64,000 nt of DNA, taken from positions 45,331 through 109,330 of the forward strand of contig NZ_LMEA01000002.1 of the NCBI RefSeq assembly GCF_001425235.1, given 5' to 3'. A program made the translations under genes and the position numbers. The notes beneath the pieces are model-generated. The model was not told the origin of the DNA. It searched no databases and saw only the letters and a list, made by a program, of their open reading frames with translations. The DNA comes from Devosia sp. Root413D1 (GTDB taxonomy: Bacteria; Pseudomonadota; Alphaproteobacteria; Rhizobiales; Devosiaceae). Below are positions 36,377 through 43,294 of this stretch, one piece after another (the first letter of the stretch is position 1; the number at the start of each line of letters is the position of its first letter).

Positions 36377-36449
36377 AGCCGGTGGGTAGGAGAGAAACTG
36401 CCAAGGCCCGAAGGCCCCATCACCCCCGACTGCCCGTCCCGTGTGCCCC

Positions 36450-37004
36450 TCAGGCCGCCAGCTCCACCTGACCAACCCGCAGCTCCACCGGCGTCGGCCG
36501 CCCAAACAAATCCAGCAGCACCTTCAGCCGATCGAGTGAATCGACCGCTTCCACCGTGCCGGCAAAGCTGGTGAACGGCCCGGCGGCCACCCGCACCGGC
36601 TTGCCGGTCAGCCGCTTCTGCATCGCCTTCAGCGTCTGCTTCGTCGTCTCGCCGCGCCGCCGCCGGGCGGCATCGGTATCATCGAACAGCTGGCGGGTTT
36701 CCGCGTCGCGCAAGGCCAGCACGTCCCCGGTCGGCACCGGCATCGGCGGGTGTGGGCGGCCGGGCAGCAGCTCGAGCACCTGGGGGCAGGCGAGCACTTT
36801 CGAGGTGTCCTCGAGCTGCTCCATCCGGACGAACAGGTAGCGCGGGAAGTGGCAGAGCGTTGTGACTTTGCGCACCCGCAGCCGCCGGTTGAAGCGCTCG
36901 ATCTGGTATTGCGGCAGGTAGGCCTCGAAGCCCGCCCGCTCGAGCTGGCGCAGCGCCTCGCGCTCGCCCTTGGCCCGTGTCCTCAGTGCGTACCACTCTG
37001 CCAT
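36450..37004 (-). CDS. NusG-like transcription antitermination factor
   Basis: 184 aa with the two-domain NusG layout: an NGN domain (residues ~1-105; WYALRTRAKGERE at the start, FPRYLFVRM at ~53-61) and a C-terminal KOW domain (~125-180; GKPVRVAAGPFTSFAGTVEAV). This pattern is that of specialised paralogues such as RfaH, which alter elongation on particular operons; the housekeeping nusG normally sits beside secE and ribosomal genes, absent here. AAGGAG lies at ideal distance from ATG 37004. Last gene of an overlapping gene chain with phage-like replication genes. Confidence 0.85.
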   Translation of the reverse strand: MAEWYALRTRAKGEREALRQLERAGFEAYLPQYQIERFNRRLRVRKVTTLCHFPRYLFVRMEQLEDTSKVLACPQVLELLPGRPHPPMPVPTGDVLALRDAETRQLFDDTDAARRRRGETTKQTLKAMQKRLTGKPVRVAAGPFTSFAGTVEAVDSLDRLKVLLDLFGRPTPVELRVGQVELAA

Positions 37005-37179
37005 GTTCAGTCTCCTTCAGCTGTCGGTCGAGGGCGCGCAACGCCGCCCGGATCTCTGCCATCGCGGCACTGGCGCCGAGGCCGCGATCCGAATATTCGG
37101 CCGCCACCTCGCGGATGCGTTCGATGAAGTTTTTGCGGCCGCCGCCGCGGTGTTCGGCGCCGGTTTGCGACCAGGTCAT
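36679..37179 (-). CDS. Small hypothetical protein overlapping the NusG-like gene
   Basis: A 166-codon frame starting at 37179 by ATGA overlap with the upstream gene's stop. The first ~57 residues (FIERIREVAAEYSDRGLG onward, up to RALDRQLKETEHG) have the look of a real helical protein with GC-rich third positions. After that the frame runs 326 bp through the NusG-like gene in another phase and has shadow-like Arg-rich composition. A functional protein of ~60 aa that lost its own stop, or a true long overlap, both fit. No family recognised. Confidence 0.4.
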   Translation of the reverse strand: MTWSQTGAEHRGGGRKNFIERIREVAAEYSDRGLGASAAMAEIRAALRALDRQLKETEHGRVVRTEDTGQGRARGAAPARAGGLRGLPAAIPDRALQPAAAGAQSHNALPLPALPVRPDGAARGHLESARLPPGARAAARPPTPADAGADRGRAGLARRGNPPAVR

Positions 37180-37367
37180 GGCGCGCCTCCACGCGGGGCG
37201 CGGCACCCGGCCGGCCCGCACCAGCAGCGCAGGCGGCCGAATTCGCCGGTGCGGATGGCTTCGCGGAGGCTGCCTTTGCCATAGGGGGCGTGAAGCGCGC
37301 CGCAGCCGTCGCAGCGGCGCTCGAAGACGTGGGAGCCACGGGCGGTTTCGGTTGCGCGGATCGGCAT
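37176..37367 (-). CDS. Cys-rich 63-aa protein, putative zinc ribbon
   Basis: 63 aa: MPIRATETARGS, then a first Cys pair in RRCDGCGALH (residues 19 and 22) and a second group in RCWCGPAGC (48, 50 and 55), spaced as in a small zinc-ribbon or knuckle. Its start overlaps the stop of the upstream replication-like gene (TGATG), and its stop overlaps the next start (ATGA). Both overlaps argue that it is translated. Similar tiny zinc proteins are common in phage early regions. No specific function can be assigned. Confidence 0.6.
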   Translation of the reverse strand: MPIRATETARGSHVFERRCDGCGALHAPYGKGSLREAIRTGEFGRLRCWCGPAGCRAPRGGAP

Positions 37368-38272
37368 CAGTGCACCGCCTCGGCGACCAGCGCCCGGGCC
37401 GCCGCGACCACCTCGGGCTCGAACGACCAGGGGCTGGCCGGCGCCGGCTTGCCGCGCACCGTTTCGCAGGCGGCCCACAGGGTGGCATCGAGAATGCGGT
37501 CGAGCCGCACCATGGTCACCGCCGGCCGATCGGGGTCGATCTGCAATGCCAGCCCCACCGCCTCGCGCCAGGCGCCATCGCCGAGCCACTTGGCGAGATG
37601 CGGGGCATAGCGCCGGCCCGCCTCCTTGCTGCGCCCGCGCGCCGCACAATCCTCGGCGAACCAGCTTTGGTAGCGCCGCGCCGCCGCCAGCACCGGCTGG
37701 CGTTCGGCGGAACCGAGGGCCGCGAACGCCGCTTCGGCCCTCGCCCGCGAACTGGTGGGGTTGCGCGGGAACACCGACCAGAGCGTCGCGAAGATTTCGC
37801 GCGTTTCGGCTTCAGGCACTGGCGGGGGTGGGTTGGACTCCTCCTTCTCTCCTCCTTCCTCCTCCATCTGCGCGAAGAGTTCGGCAGTGGTGGCGGCGGG
37901 GTGGGGAATTGCTTCCGCATTGACCGGGCTGAGCCCGACATAGGCTTCCCATTCGGGCCGCAGCAGGCCCGAGGAGTTCGGCTTTTTCGGCCGCTGGAAG
38001 GCACGGAAATTGCGGATCAGCCCGATCGGCCGGCCGCCTACCGCCTCGCGGCGCACGAACCCGCCGGCGATGAGCTCGTCGAACAGGCCGGTCATCTCGA
38101 CCGCATCGACCGGGAAGATCCGTGCTCTCAGGGTCAGCGGCTTCCACTCGAACACGCCATCGTCGAACGCCTCGGTCCAGAGCCCGATGAGCAGCAGCCG
38201 GGCCGGGGCCGAGAGCGCCATGAAGGCCTCGTCGGTCCAGAGCCCCGGGTGGATGGAGCGGATGCGGCTCAT
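37367..38272 (-). CDS. Phage-like replication/HTH protein, hypothetical
   Basis: 301 aa cytosolic protein. The N-terminal ~105 residues (RIRSIHPGLWTDEAFMALS then ARLLLIGLWTEAFDDGVFEW, and a RNFRAFQRPKKP segment) resemble the winged-helix domain found in phage replication-organiser and DnaD-like proteins, where 'SIHPGLWTDE...' openings are frequent. A Pro/Glu-rich linker (~140-160) leads to a helical C-terminus with RRYQSWFAEDCAARGR. Overlaps the DnaA-like gene upstream by 4 bp (ATGA) and the Cys-rich gene downstream. Probable role: loading or organising replication on a mobile element; inferred from family resemblance and context. Confidence 0.65.
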   Translation of the reverse strand: MSRIRSIHPGLWTDEAFMALSAPARLLLIGLWTEAFDDGVFEWKPLTLRARIFPVDAVEMTGLFDELIAGGFVRREAVGGRPIGLIRNFRAFQRPKKPNSSGLLRPEWEAYVGLSPVNAEAIPHPAATTAELFAQMEEEGGEKEESNPPPPVPEAETREIFATLWSVFPRNPTSSRARAEAAFAALGSAERQPVLAAARRYQSWFAEDCAARGRSKEAGRRYAPHLAKWLGDGAWREAVGLALQIDPDRPAVTMVRLDRILDATLWAACETVRGKPAPASPWSFEPEVVAAARALVAEAVH

Positions 38273-38919
38273 CGCGCACCCGCCTGCTGTGCTGGGCGGG
38301 CCGACGCGGCGGCATCGCCAGCTCTGGCCTCGAGCTCGGCCGCATAGCGGCGGATGTTGTAGAGCACGGTGGTGTGGTCGCGGCCGCCCAGGTGCCGGGC
38401 GATCTCGGGCAGGCTGATCTGCCGGCCATTGACCAGCACTTCGTGGCGGATGCGCCAGCTCGCCTCGCGCCGCGCCGCGGTGACCGGCGCCCGCCGCGAC
38501 GAACCTGACAGTTCGACCCGGCTGATCCGGTGTTTGGCCACCACCTCGTCGATAATCTCGCGCGCCGTCAGCGGACGGACAACGACGGGGCCAAACTCCA
38601 TGGTCTCGTAAGGCGCCGGCTCGCGATAATCCGGCCAGGCCTCCGCCGCCGGCAGCAGCGGCTGCGGCCGCGGGCGCGGCGTGTGGAACGGCCGCACCAC
38701 GAGGTTCGAGGCGGGCAGGGGGTGCCGGGCGGCGCGGCGGATGCGCGCCTCGCGGGCCCGCCGCTCCTCGGCGAGGCGCTGCTGGCTGGGGCTGGCATCG
38801 GCCGCCCGCACCGGGGCGAGGCGAAGCTGGCGATAGAGCATCATGAGCTCGGCTCCATGGGCAAAGGGGTGGCGTTCACCGGCGCGGGGCGCGCCGGCGG
38901 GGGGGTGGTCTATGGGCAC
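38269..38919 (-). CDS. DnaA domain IV-like DNA-binding protein
   Basis: 216 aa. Residues ~118-195 match DnaA domain IV: an AREIIDEVVAKH helix start, a basic loop, and the DnaA-box signature SLPEIARHLGGRDHTTVLYNI near the C-terminus (residues 169-189). The AAA+ ATPase domains of DnaA are absent; residues 1-110 are a basic, Pro/Arg-rich region of unknown role. Several start codons are possible (38919, or a Met pair near residue 26). Such truncated DnaA-like proteins occur in alphaproteobacterial prophages and may bind DnaA boxes for origin control or repression. Confidence 0.82.
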   Translation of the reverse strand: MPIDHPPAGAPRAGERHPFAHGAELMMLYRQLRLAPVRAADASPSQQRLAEERRAREARIRRAARHPLPASNLVVRPFHTPRPRPQPLLPAAEAWPDYREPAPYETMEFGPVVVRPLTAREIIDEVVAKHRISRVELSGSSRRAPVTAARREASWRIRHEVLVNGRQISLPEIARHLGGRDHTTVLYNIRRYAAELEARAGDAAASARPAQQAGAR

Positions 38920-38979
38920 GCGGGCGGCGGCGATTACGCCGGGCTCGCGAGCAGGGGCGTGAAGTTCAGCGCCGGCGCA

Positions 38980-39264
38980 TCAGCGACGAGGAAGCCCTCG
39001 CGCCCGGCGGCGGCATCCAAAGTGGCGGGTGGGGCGGATTGCCGGGTTCATGCCGGCGTTGCCGCCCGCCCGAGCTCCGGTTTGACGCCGGGCATGAAAC
39101 CCGACGCATCCGCCCCTGCGACTGCGCCCGCCCGCCGGCAGGCTCGGGAGTTCGGCGCGAGGTCTTCCTCGTCGCCTCGGCGCGAGGTCTTCCTCGTCGC
39201 CTCTCGGGCTTGAACTGGCCGCAGCGCGGCGACTCGAACCGAAGATGTCGTTGCTGCTGCTCAT
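38980..39264 (-). CDS. Doubtful small ORF downstream of the repressor operator
   Basis: A 94-codon frame opening MSSSNDIFGSSRRA at 39264, 16 bp from the operator-like GCATTAATGC, with no visible ribosome site. A 25-bp tandem duplication (39154-39203) shifts its frame: without one copy the protein would be about 63 aa and end at a different stop. The present C-terminal part is Arg/Gly-rich and may be out of its original frame. Possibly a decayed early gene of the remnant element. The whole 38920-39342 gap holds only this and the operators. Confidence 0.25.
   Translation of the reverse strand: MSSSNDIFGSSRRAAASSSPRGDEEDLAPRRRGRPRAELPSLPAGGRSRRGGCVGFHARRQTGARAGGNAGMNPAIRPTRHFGCRRRARGLPRR
39154..39203. 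repeat. 25-bp perfect tandem duplication
   Basis: Two identical abutting 25-bp units (39154-39178 and 39179-39203), each containing GAGGTCTTCCTCGTCGCCTC. The length is not a multiple of three, so it changes frame in any gene crossing it. Confidence 0.9.
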
Positions 39265-39278
39265 GGGGTGATACACTG

Positions 39279-39322
39279 AGCATTAATGCACAACGTGTCA
39301 AGCATAAATGCATGATGCATTT
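39279..39322. promoter_or_regulatory. Operator cluster of the CI/LexA-like repressor
   Basis: GCATTAATGC (39280-39289) and AAATGCAT-G-ATGCATTT (39306-39322) are palindromes built on ATGCA/TGCAT, within 70 bp upstream of the repressor and downstream of the leftward genes' start region. The TGCATTAATGCA palindrome at 40821 is the same motif. Likely repressor sites with autoregulation; inferred from position and symmetry. Confidence 0.65.
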
Positions 39323-39342
39323 GTGCACAAGGGTGCTAGGTT

Positions 39343-40068
39343 ATGCACATGGCAGAACCCAACCAGCTCGCCGTCGAGTATGTGCGCCACGTGCTCGGCG
39401 TCACCGGCCTGTCGCCGACGGGCCTGGCGCTCAAGGCCGGCATTTCATCGACCACGCTGACCCGGCCGCTGAACTCGGCCGAGTACAAGTTCGCGCTCAC
39501 CAACACCACGCTCAGCAAGATCGAGGCGGCAACCGGCATCGCCTATCTGAGCTTTGCCGCCGCCCACAGCACCGACCAGCTGCCGCCCGGATCCGAAGCG
39601 CCGGCCCAGCCCCGCACCGCCGGTCAGCCGGTGCGCTACGTGCCGGGCGAGCAGGTGGTGCTGAGTGGCCGGCGTAACCTCTTGCCGGTGTTTTCGGGCG
39701 CCATGGGCGGCGATGGGAAGCTCATCGTCAGTTCCGATTTCGTCGACCACATGGCCATGCCCGCAGCGCTCGAGGGGGTGCAGGGCGCCTATGGGCTGAT
39801 CGTCGATGGCAGCTCGATGAACCCCGAATTCTGGGAAGGCGACATCGCCTGGATCAACCCGCACCTGAAGCCGGCGCGCGGCCGCAACCACGTCTTCTTC
39901 CACACCCCGCCCGGCGGCGAGGATGCCGAAGCGATCATCAAGCGGCTCAACGGCTGGAACGATCGCGAGTGGCAACTCGAGCAGTGGAACCCGGCCAAAC
40001 AATTCACCGAATCCCGCCGCATCTGGCCGATCTGCCACCGCGTGGTCGGCAAATACGAAGCGCCGTAG
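39343..40068 (+). CDS. CI/LexA-like repressor with S24 peptidase-like domain
   Basis: 241 aa. N-terminal HTH_XRE-like region (~residues 8-70; GLALKAGISSTTLTRPLN and NTTLSKIEAATG) and a C-terminal S24/LexA-type domain (~110-238). The catalytic pair is visible: Ser158 in DGSSMNPEFWEGD and Lys200 in AIIKRLNGW. So the protein may self-cleave under DNA damage, or use the fold only for dimerisation; no clear Ala-Gly cleavage site was located. It faces the leftward DnaA/NusG-like operon. Met at 39349 is an alternative start. This is the typical lysogeny-switch position. Confidence 0.85.
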   Translation: MHMAEPNQLAVEYVRHVLGVTGLSPTGLALKAGISSTTLTRPLNSAEYKFALTNTTLSKIEAATGIAYLSFAAAHSTDQLPPGSEAPAQPRTAGQPVRYVPGEQVVLSGRRNLLPVFSGAMGGDGKLIVSSDFVDHMAMPAALEGVQGAYGLIVDGSSMNPEFWEGDIAWINPHLKPARGRNHVFFHTPPGGEDAEAIIKRLNGWNDREWQLEQWNPAKQFTESRRIWPICHRVVGKYEAP

Positions 40069-40226
40069 GGCAGGGGCCCCGGCCGGTCGTCAGGTCGGGA
40101 TCCCGCCCCAGCCTCGATGCACACCTCCCCCTTGACGGGGGAGGCAAGCGAAGCTTGGGAGCGCCAGCGACCTAGCGCAGCTCGGAGGGGGTGCGCGGCA
40201 GGCGCCAACCATCGTGCCTCCCACGA

Positions 40227-40418
40227 CCCCCTCTCTTGCGAAAACTAAGGACTTAGCTGCGCTAAGCCCAAGTTTTCGCTTTCTCCCCCGCCAAGGGGGA
40301 GAGTCCCGACTGATGCTCCGATGCGTATGGTGGCCACTGATCATCTCCCCCCTTGCGGGGAGAAAGCGATTTCTTGGGCTTAGCGTTTGCTAAGTCCTAG
40401 AAATCGCAAGAGAGGGGG
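40227..40418. repeat. Inverted repeat pair, 62-bp arms
   Basis: The arms 40227-40288 and 40357-40418 are inverted copies of each other with about 85-90% identity by eye. Each contains CTCTCTTGCGA, GACTTAGC, GCTAAGCCCAAG and CGCTTTCTCCCC blocks. A small GGGGGAGA/TCTCCCCCC hairpin lies between them. This 40069-40446 gap has no gene. It resembles a miniature inverted-repeat element or a paired intergenic repeat; no target-site duplication was identified. Confidence 0.7.
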
Positions 40419-40446
40419 CGTGGAGCCACGCTGCCCCGAGCCCCCC

Positions 40447-40695
40447 TCAGGCCGCCGCCTCAGCCAGCAACTCATCCGACACCGCCCCCAGCCGGCAGAT
40501 GATCTCCGCATCCTGCCACTCCCCGGTCGCCGGGTCGCCGCTGCGCGAAAACGCCACCGCCGCCATCCGGTCGGCCATCAGCCGCTCGCACAGCGCCCGG
40601 GCATAGCGCGCATTGGGCACCTCGCGGCTTTCCTCGGGGATCGGATAGCCGTTCTTCCCCGCCACGAACCCCTGCACGACGTAATAGGTCACCAT
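40447..40695 (-). CDS. Conserved-looking small hypothetical protein
   Basis: 82 aa, MVTYYVVQGFVAGKNGYP start, then a helix (ARYARALCERLMADRMAAVAFSRSGDPATGEW) and an acidic end. The sequence resembles short hypothetical proteins I recall from rhizobial phage-like regions that begin with TYYVVQ-F-AGK and contain FSRTGDPATG; no function is known. ATG 40695 fits that start, while an upstream in-frame ATG (40791) would add a segment with no resemblance. Divergent from the gene at 40838 across repressor-like operator sites. Confidence 0.6.
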   Translation of the reverse strand: MVTYYVVQGFVAGKNGYPIPEESREVPNARYARALCERLMADRMAAVAFSRSGDPATGEWQDAEIICRLGAVSDELLAEAAA

Positions 40696-40820
40696 CCCCC
40701 GCAATCCCCTGAAGTTCACCTTTTGTTCACATTCAAATACCAGCGCCGCGACGGAGTCGAGTCGGTCTCGTGACTGCAGCGTGATGTGCATTCGTGCATG
40801 GCATCGCTTGACGATATTTG

Positions 40821-40832
40821 TGCATTAATGCA
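40821..40832. promoter_or_regulatory. Second operator of the CI/LexA-like repressor
   Basis: TGCATTAATGCA is a perfect 12-bp palindrome 6 bp before the ATG at 40838. TGTGCATTCGTGCAT at about 40786-40799 gives two further half-sites. The same GCATTAATGC core occurs at 39280-39289 beside the repressor gene. Confidence 0.65.
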
Positions 40833-40837
40833 TCGTC

Positions 40838-41260
40838 ATGCCATCGCACCTGGAGCTGGCAATGACCTCCTACCTGATCGAGCGCGGCCCTTACCCCATC
40901 GCCGCCGAAACCATCCGCACCGCCCTCGGCCTCAAAACCACCGCCCTCGACCTCCTCATCACCGCCGGCATCACCTCGATCTGTTCGATGAGCGTCCGCC
41001 CCGTCACCCGCGAAGTCTGGGATGTCACGGTCGACGAAGATCCGGCAACCTTCGGCGTCCCCCTCTCGATCAGCGCCCCCCGCGAAACCGCCGCCGACCG
41101 CCGGCTGGTGCGGCGGGTGGAGTATGTGGCGGATGATTTCGCGGTGGCGAAGGCGCGGGAGCGGGTGGAGCGCTGGTGCCGCAACCAGCATGAGGTGGCG
41201 CTGGCGCTGCTGGCGGAGCGGGAGGGGCAGGGGGCAGTGGGGCTGGCGGAGGTGGCTTGA
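40838..41260 (+). CDS. Hypothetical protein under repressor-like control
   Basis: 140 aa soluble protein. The first ~45 residues (YLIERGPYPIAAETIRTALGLKTTALDLLITAGIT) look like a helix-turn-helix or winged-helix module; the rest is helical and ends in a charged segment (RVERWCRNQHEVALALLAEREGQG). No family was recognised. There is no Shine-Dalgarno at good distance from ATG 40838; an internal ATG at 40862 (MTSYLIE) has GGAG-type sequence (TGGAGCTGGCA) upstream and could be the real start. The operator at 40821 lies directly at its 5' end. Confidence 0.5.
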   Translation: MPSHLELAMTSYLIERGPYPIAAETIRTALGLKTTALDLLITAGITSICSMSVRPVTREVWDVTVDEDPATFGVPLSISAPRETAADRRLVRRVEYVADDFAVAKARERVERWCRNQHEVALALLAEREGQGAVGLAEVA

Positions 41261-41503
41261 GGGCTGGGCCGGGGCGCTATCGCCCGCGGCGGCGGGCAAG
41301 CTGAAAACCGATAAGGAAATGCAGTTGCCGGTGGCTACCGTCCGAGATGCGTCGACCTGATTTTGGCGCCTGCACGCCCCGCAACACACGGGAAGTGCCA
41401 AAGCGAATCGTATCGAATTGTCGTGACTAATGCGCGCCGTGGGAGATCATGAGTTGCGACGAGTCGGACGCGATGCTAGCGGGAGGGCGGAGACCGCGAC
41501 CTT
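41261..41503. other. Intergenic entry boundary of the defence island
   Basis: No gene is seen. Base composition falls from very GC-rich in the left part to clearly more AT-containing after about 41380. No tRNA, integrase or direct-repeat attachment site was found. Confidence 0.5.
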
Positions 41504-43294
41504 ATGGCAACTTTAGACCTATATGAGCAGCCGCTCGACTCCAGCAGGGCGGGAGCTCTGTTCAATGCGTTTCCATATCCAACCAAAATCTCGCCAGAGG
41601 CCATCGCACTGTATATCGCGGCTCACACACGGCCTGGCGATACCGTTTTTGATGGCTTTGGAGGCAGCGGCACCACCGGCGTGGCGGCAAAGCTATGTGC
41701 TGCGCCAACGGACTCGATGATAGCTACAGCGCGCCGCCGAAACCTCACTGTCGAATGGGGAGTAAGGCATGCTGTTGTCTACGAACTTAGCATTCTAGGG
41801 GCCTTCGTGGGCCGAACGCTATCGGATCCACCGGCCCCAGATGACTTTCATGCGGCGGCAACGCAACTACTTGAGGATGCAGAGGCAGCGACGGGTTGGA
41901 TGTATGTTGCGAAGGATCTCAGCGGTGCCGACGGCCGAGTTAGGCATATCATCTGGTCGGACAACCTCATATGCCCAGCTTGCAAGCAAAACGTAACGCT
42001 GTGGGATAGCACCGTTACTTTAGCCCCGGCTGCCATAAGCTCCACTTTCGCGTGCCCAAGCTGTGGACACCGAGCACCAGTCGAATCTGTTGATCGTCAC
42101 TCATCGAGCACAACCGATGGTTTGCTCGGCGCGGCAGTCGTTTCTCGCGTGAGGTCGATTGCGCGTGTTTATGGCGAGACGGGTCGAAAAAAGTGGTCAC
42201 GGTCGCCGCTCCCTAGCGACGCAACTTTGCTCGGTGCAATTGCCACCCACGCGCTGCCTACGGCCGTTCCCTATGCAGCAATACCGTGGGGGGATCTGCA
42301 TCGCTCAGGCTATCATCAGGGCATTTCGCATCTTCATCAGCTTTATACCCGTCGGAATCTGGCGGTGTTCGCTGATATGTGGGGGCGCGTCGAGGCCTTT
42401 CCGCGCGGCGTGCAGGAGGCTCTTCGATTTTGGTTGCTAAGCTATAATGCATCGCATGCAACCATAATGACACGGGTTGTCGCAAAGCAGTCCATGCCCG
42501 ACCTAGCAGTCACCAGCGCTCAGCCTGGCGTTATGTACGTCAGCGGTCTGCCAGTTGAGAAGAATCTATTTCTGGGACTTCGCCGGAAGCTAAAGACTAT
42601 CGTCGAAGCGTTTCGCATGCTTCATGGACTTCCCGGCAACGTAAAGGTGTTTCAGCGATCGAGCACGTCAGTCAGCCTGCCCTCCGGCACGGTGGACTAC
42701 ATATTTACGGACCCACCGTTCGGCGCAAATATCCCATACGCGGAGCTGAACTTCATAAATGAGGCTTGGCTAGGGAAGGTGACCGACAAGACTGACGAGG
42801 CCATCGTTAGCACTAGCCAAGGGAAGTCAATTGAGGACTACCGAACCTTGTTGACGGCCTCCTTCACAGAGATGCGCAGAATCCTCAAGCCTACTGGACG
42901 AGCTACCCTAGTATTCCACTCTGCGGCCGCGGAAGTGTGGAACGCACTGCAGCGGGCGTATTCGGAAGCAGGCTTTGATGTGCTCACTGCGGGTGTCCTC
43001 AACAAAACCCAAGGCAGTTTCAAGCAAGTCACAACTGATGGTGCTGTGCGCGGCGATCCCATGCTGCTGCTCGGACCAAGGGCGACGGGTCGCTCGCAGC
43101 CGGCTGCTTCCGTTTGGCAGGTCGCAAGCGAACTCTATCGCGAGGCGGCAGCAGCACCCGATGCGGTGGAGTTGTCTCCGCAACGGCTCTATTCACGGTT
43201 GGTGAATCACTTCCTGAGTAGACATCAGCTGGTGCCCGTCGATGCTCAGGACTTTTATTCCTGGTACGGTCGCTACGCGCCAGAGGGGGATTAA
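41504..43294 (+). CDS. DNA methyltransferase with inserted zinc ribbon
   Basis: 596 aa. Methyltransferase motif I comes first (FDGFGGSGTT, residues 49-58, preceded by FPYPTKISPEAI), the catalytic motif IV DPPFG is late (403-407, in TDPPFGANIPYAELNF), and a RRILKPTGRATLVFH strand follows. Between them is a four-Cys zinc ribbon (C157, C160, C184, C187) in an insert that may read DNA. D-P-P-F motifs occur in amino-methyltransferases modifying adenine N6 or cytosine N4. Codons are less GC-biased than in neighbours, a sign of transfer. The next methyltransferase begins at the base after its stop. Confidence 0.82.
   Translation: MATLDLYEQPLDSSRAGALFNAFPYPTKISPEAIALYIAAHTRPGDTVFDGFGGSGTTGVAAKLCAAPTDSMIATARRRNLTVEWGVRHAVVYELSILGAFVGRTLSDPPAPDDFHAAATQLLEDAEAATGWMYVAKDLSGADGRVRHIIWSDNLICPACKQNVTLWDSTVTLAPAAISSTFACPSCGHRAPVESVDRHSSSTTDGLLGAAVVSRVRSIARVYGETGRKKWSRSPLPSDATLLGAIATHALPTAVPYAAIPWGDLHRSGYHQGISHLHQLYTRRNLAVFADMWGRVEAFPRGVQEALRFWLLSYNASHATIMTRVVAKQSMPDLAVTSAQPGVMYVSGLPVEKNLFLGLRRKLKTIVEAFRMLHGLPGNVKVFQRSSTSVSLPSGTVDYIFTDPPFGANIPYAELNFINEAWLGKVTDKTDEAIVSTSQGKSIEDYRTLLTASFTEMRRILKPTGRATLVFHSAAAEVWNALQRAYSEAGFDVLTAGVLNKTQGSFKQVTTDGAVRGDPMLLLGPRATGRSQPAASVWQVASELYREAAAAPDAVELSPQRLYSRLVNHFLSRHQLVPVDAQDFYSWYGRYAPEGD

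Noticed and set aside
36450..41260. Complete prophage
   Set aside because: No integrase, terminase, capsid, tail or lysis gene was found; only control and replication-like genes remain.
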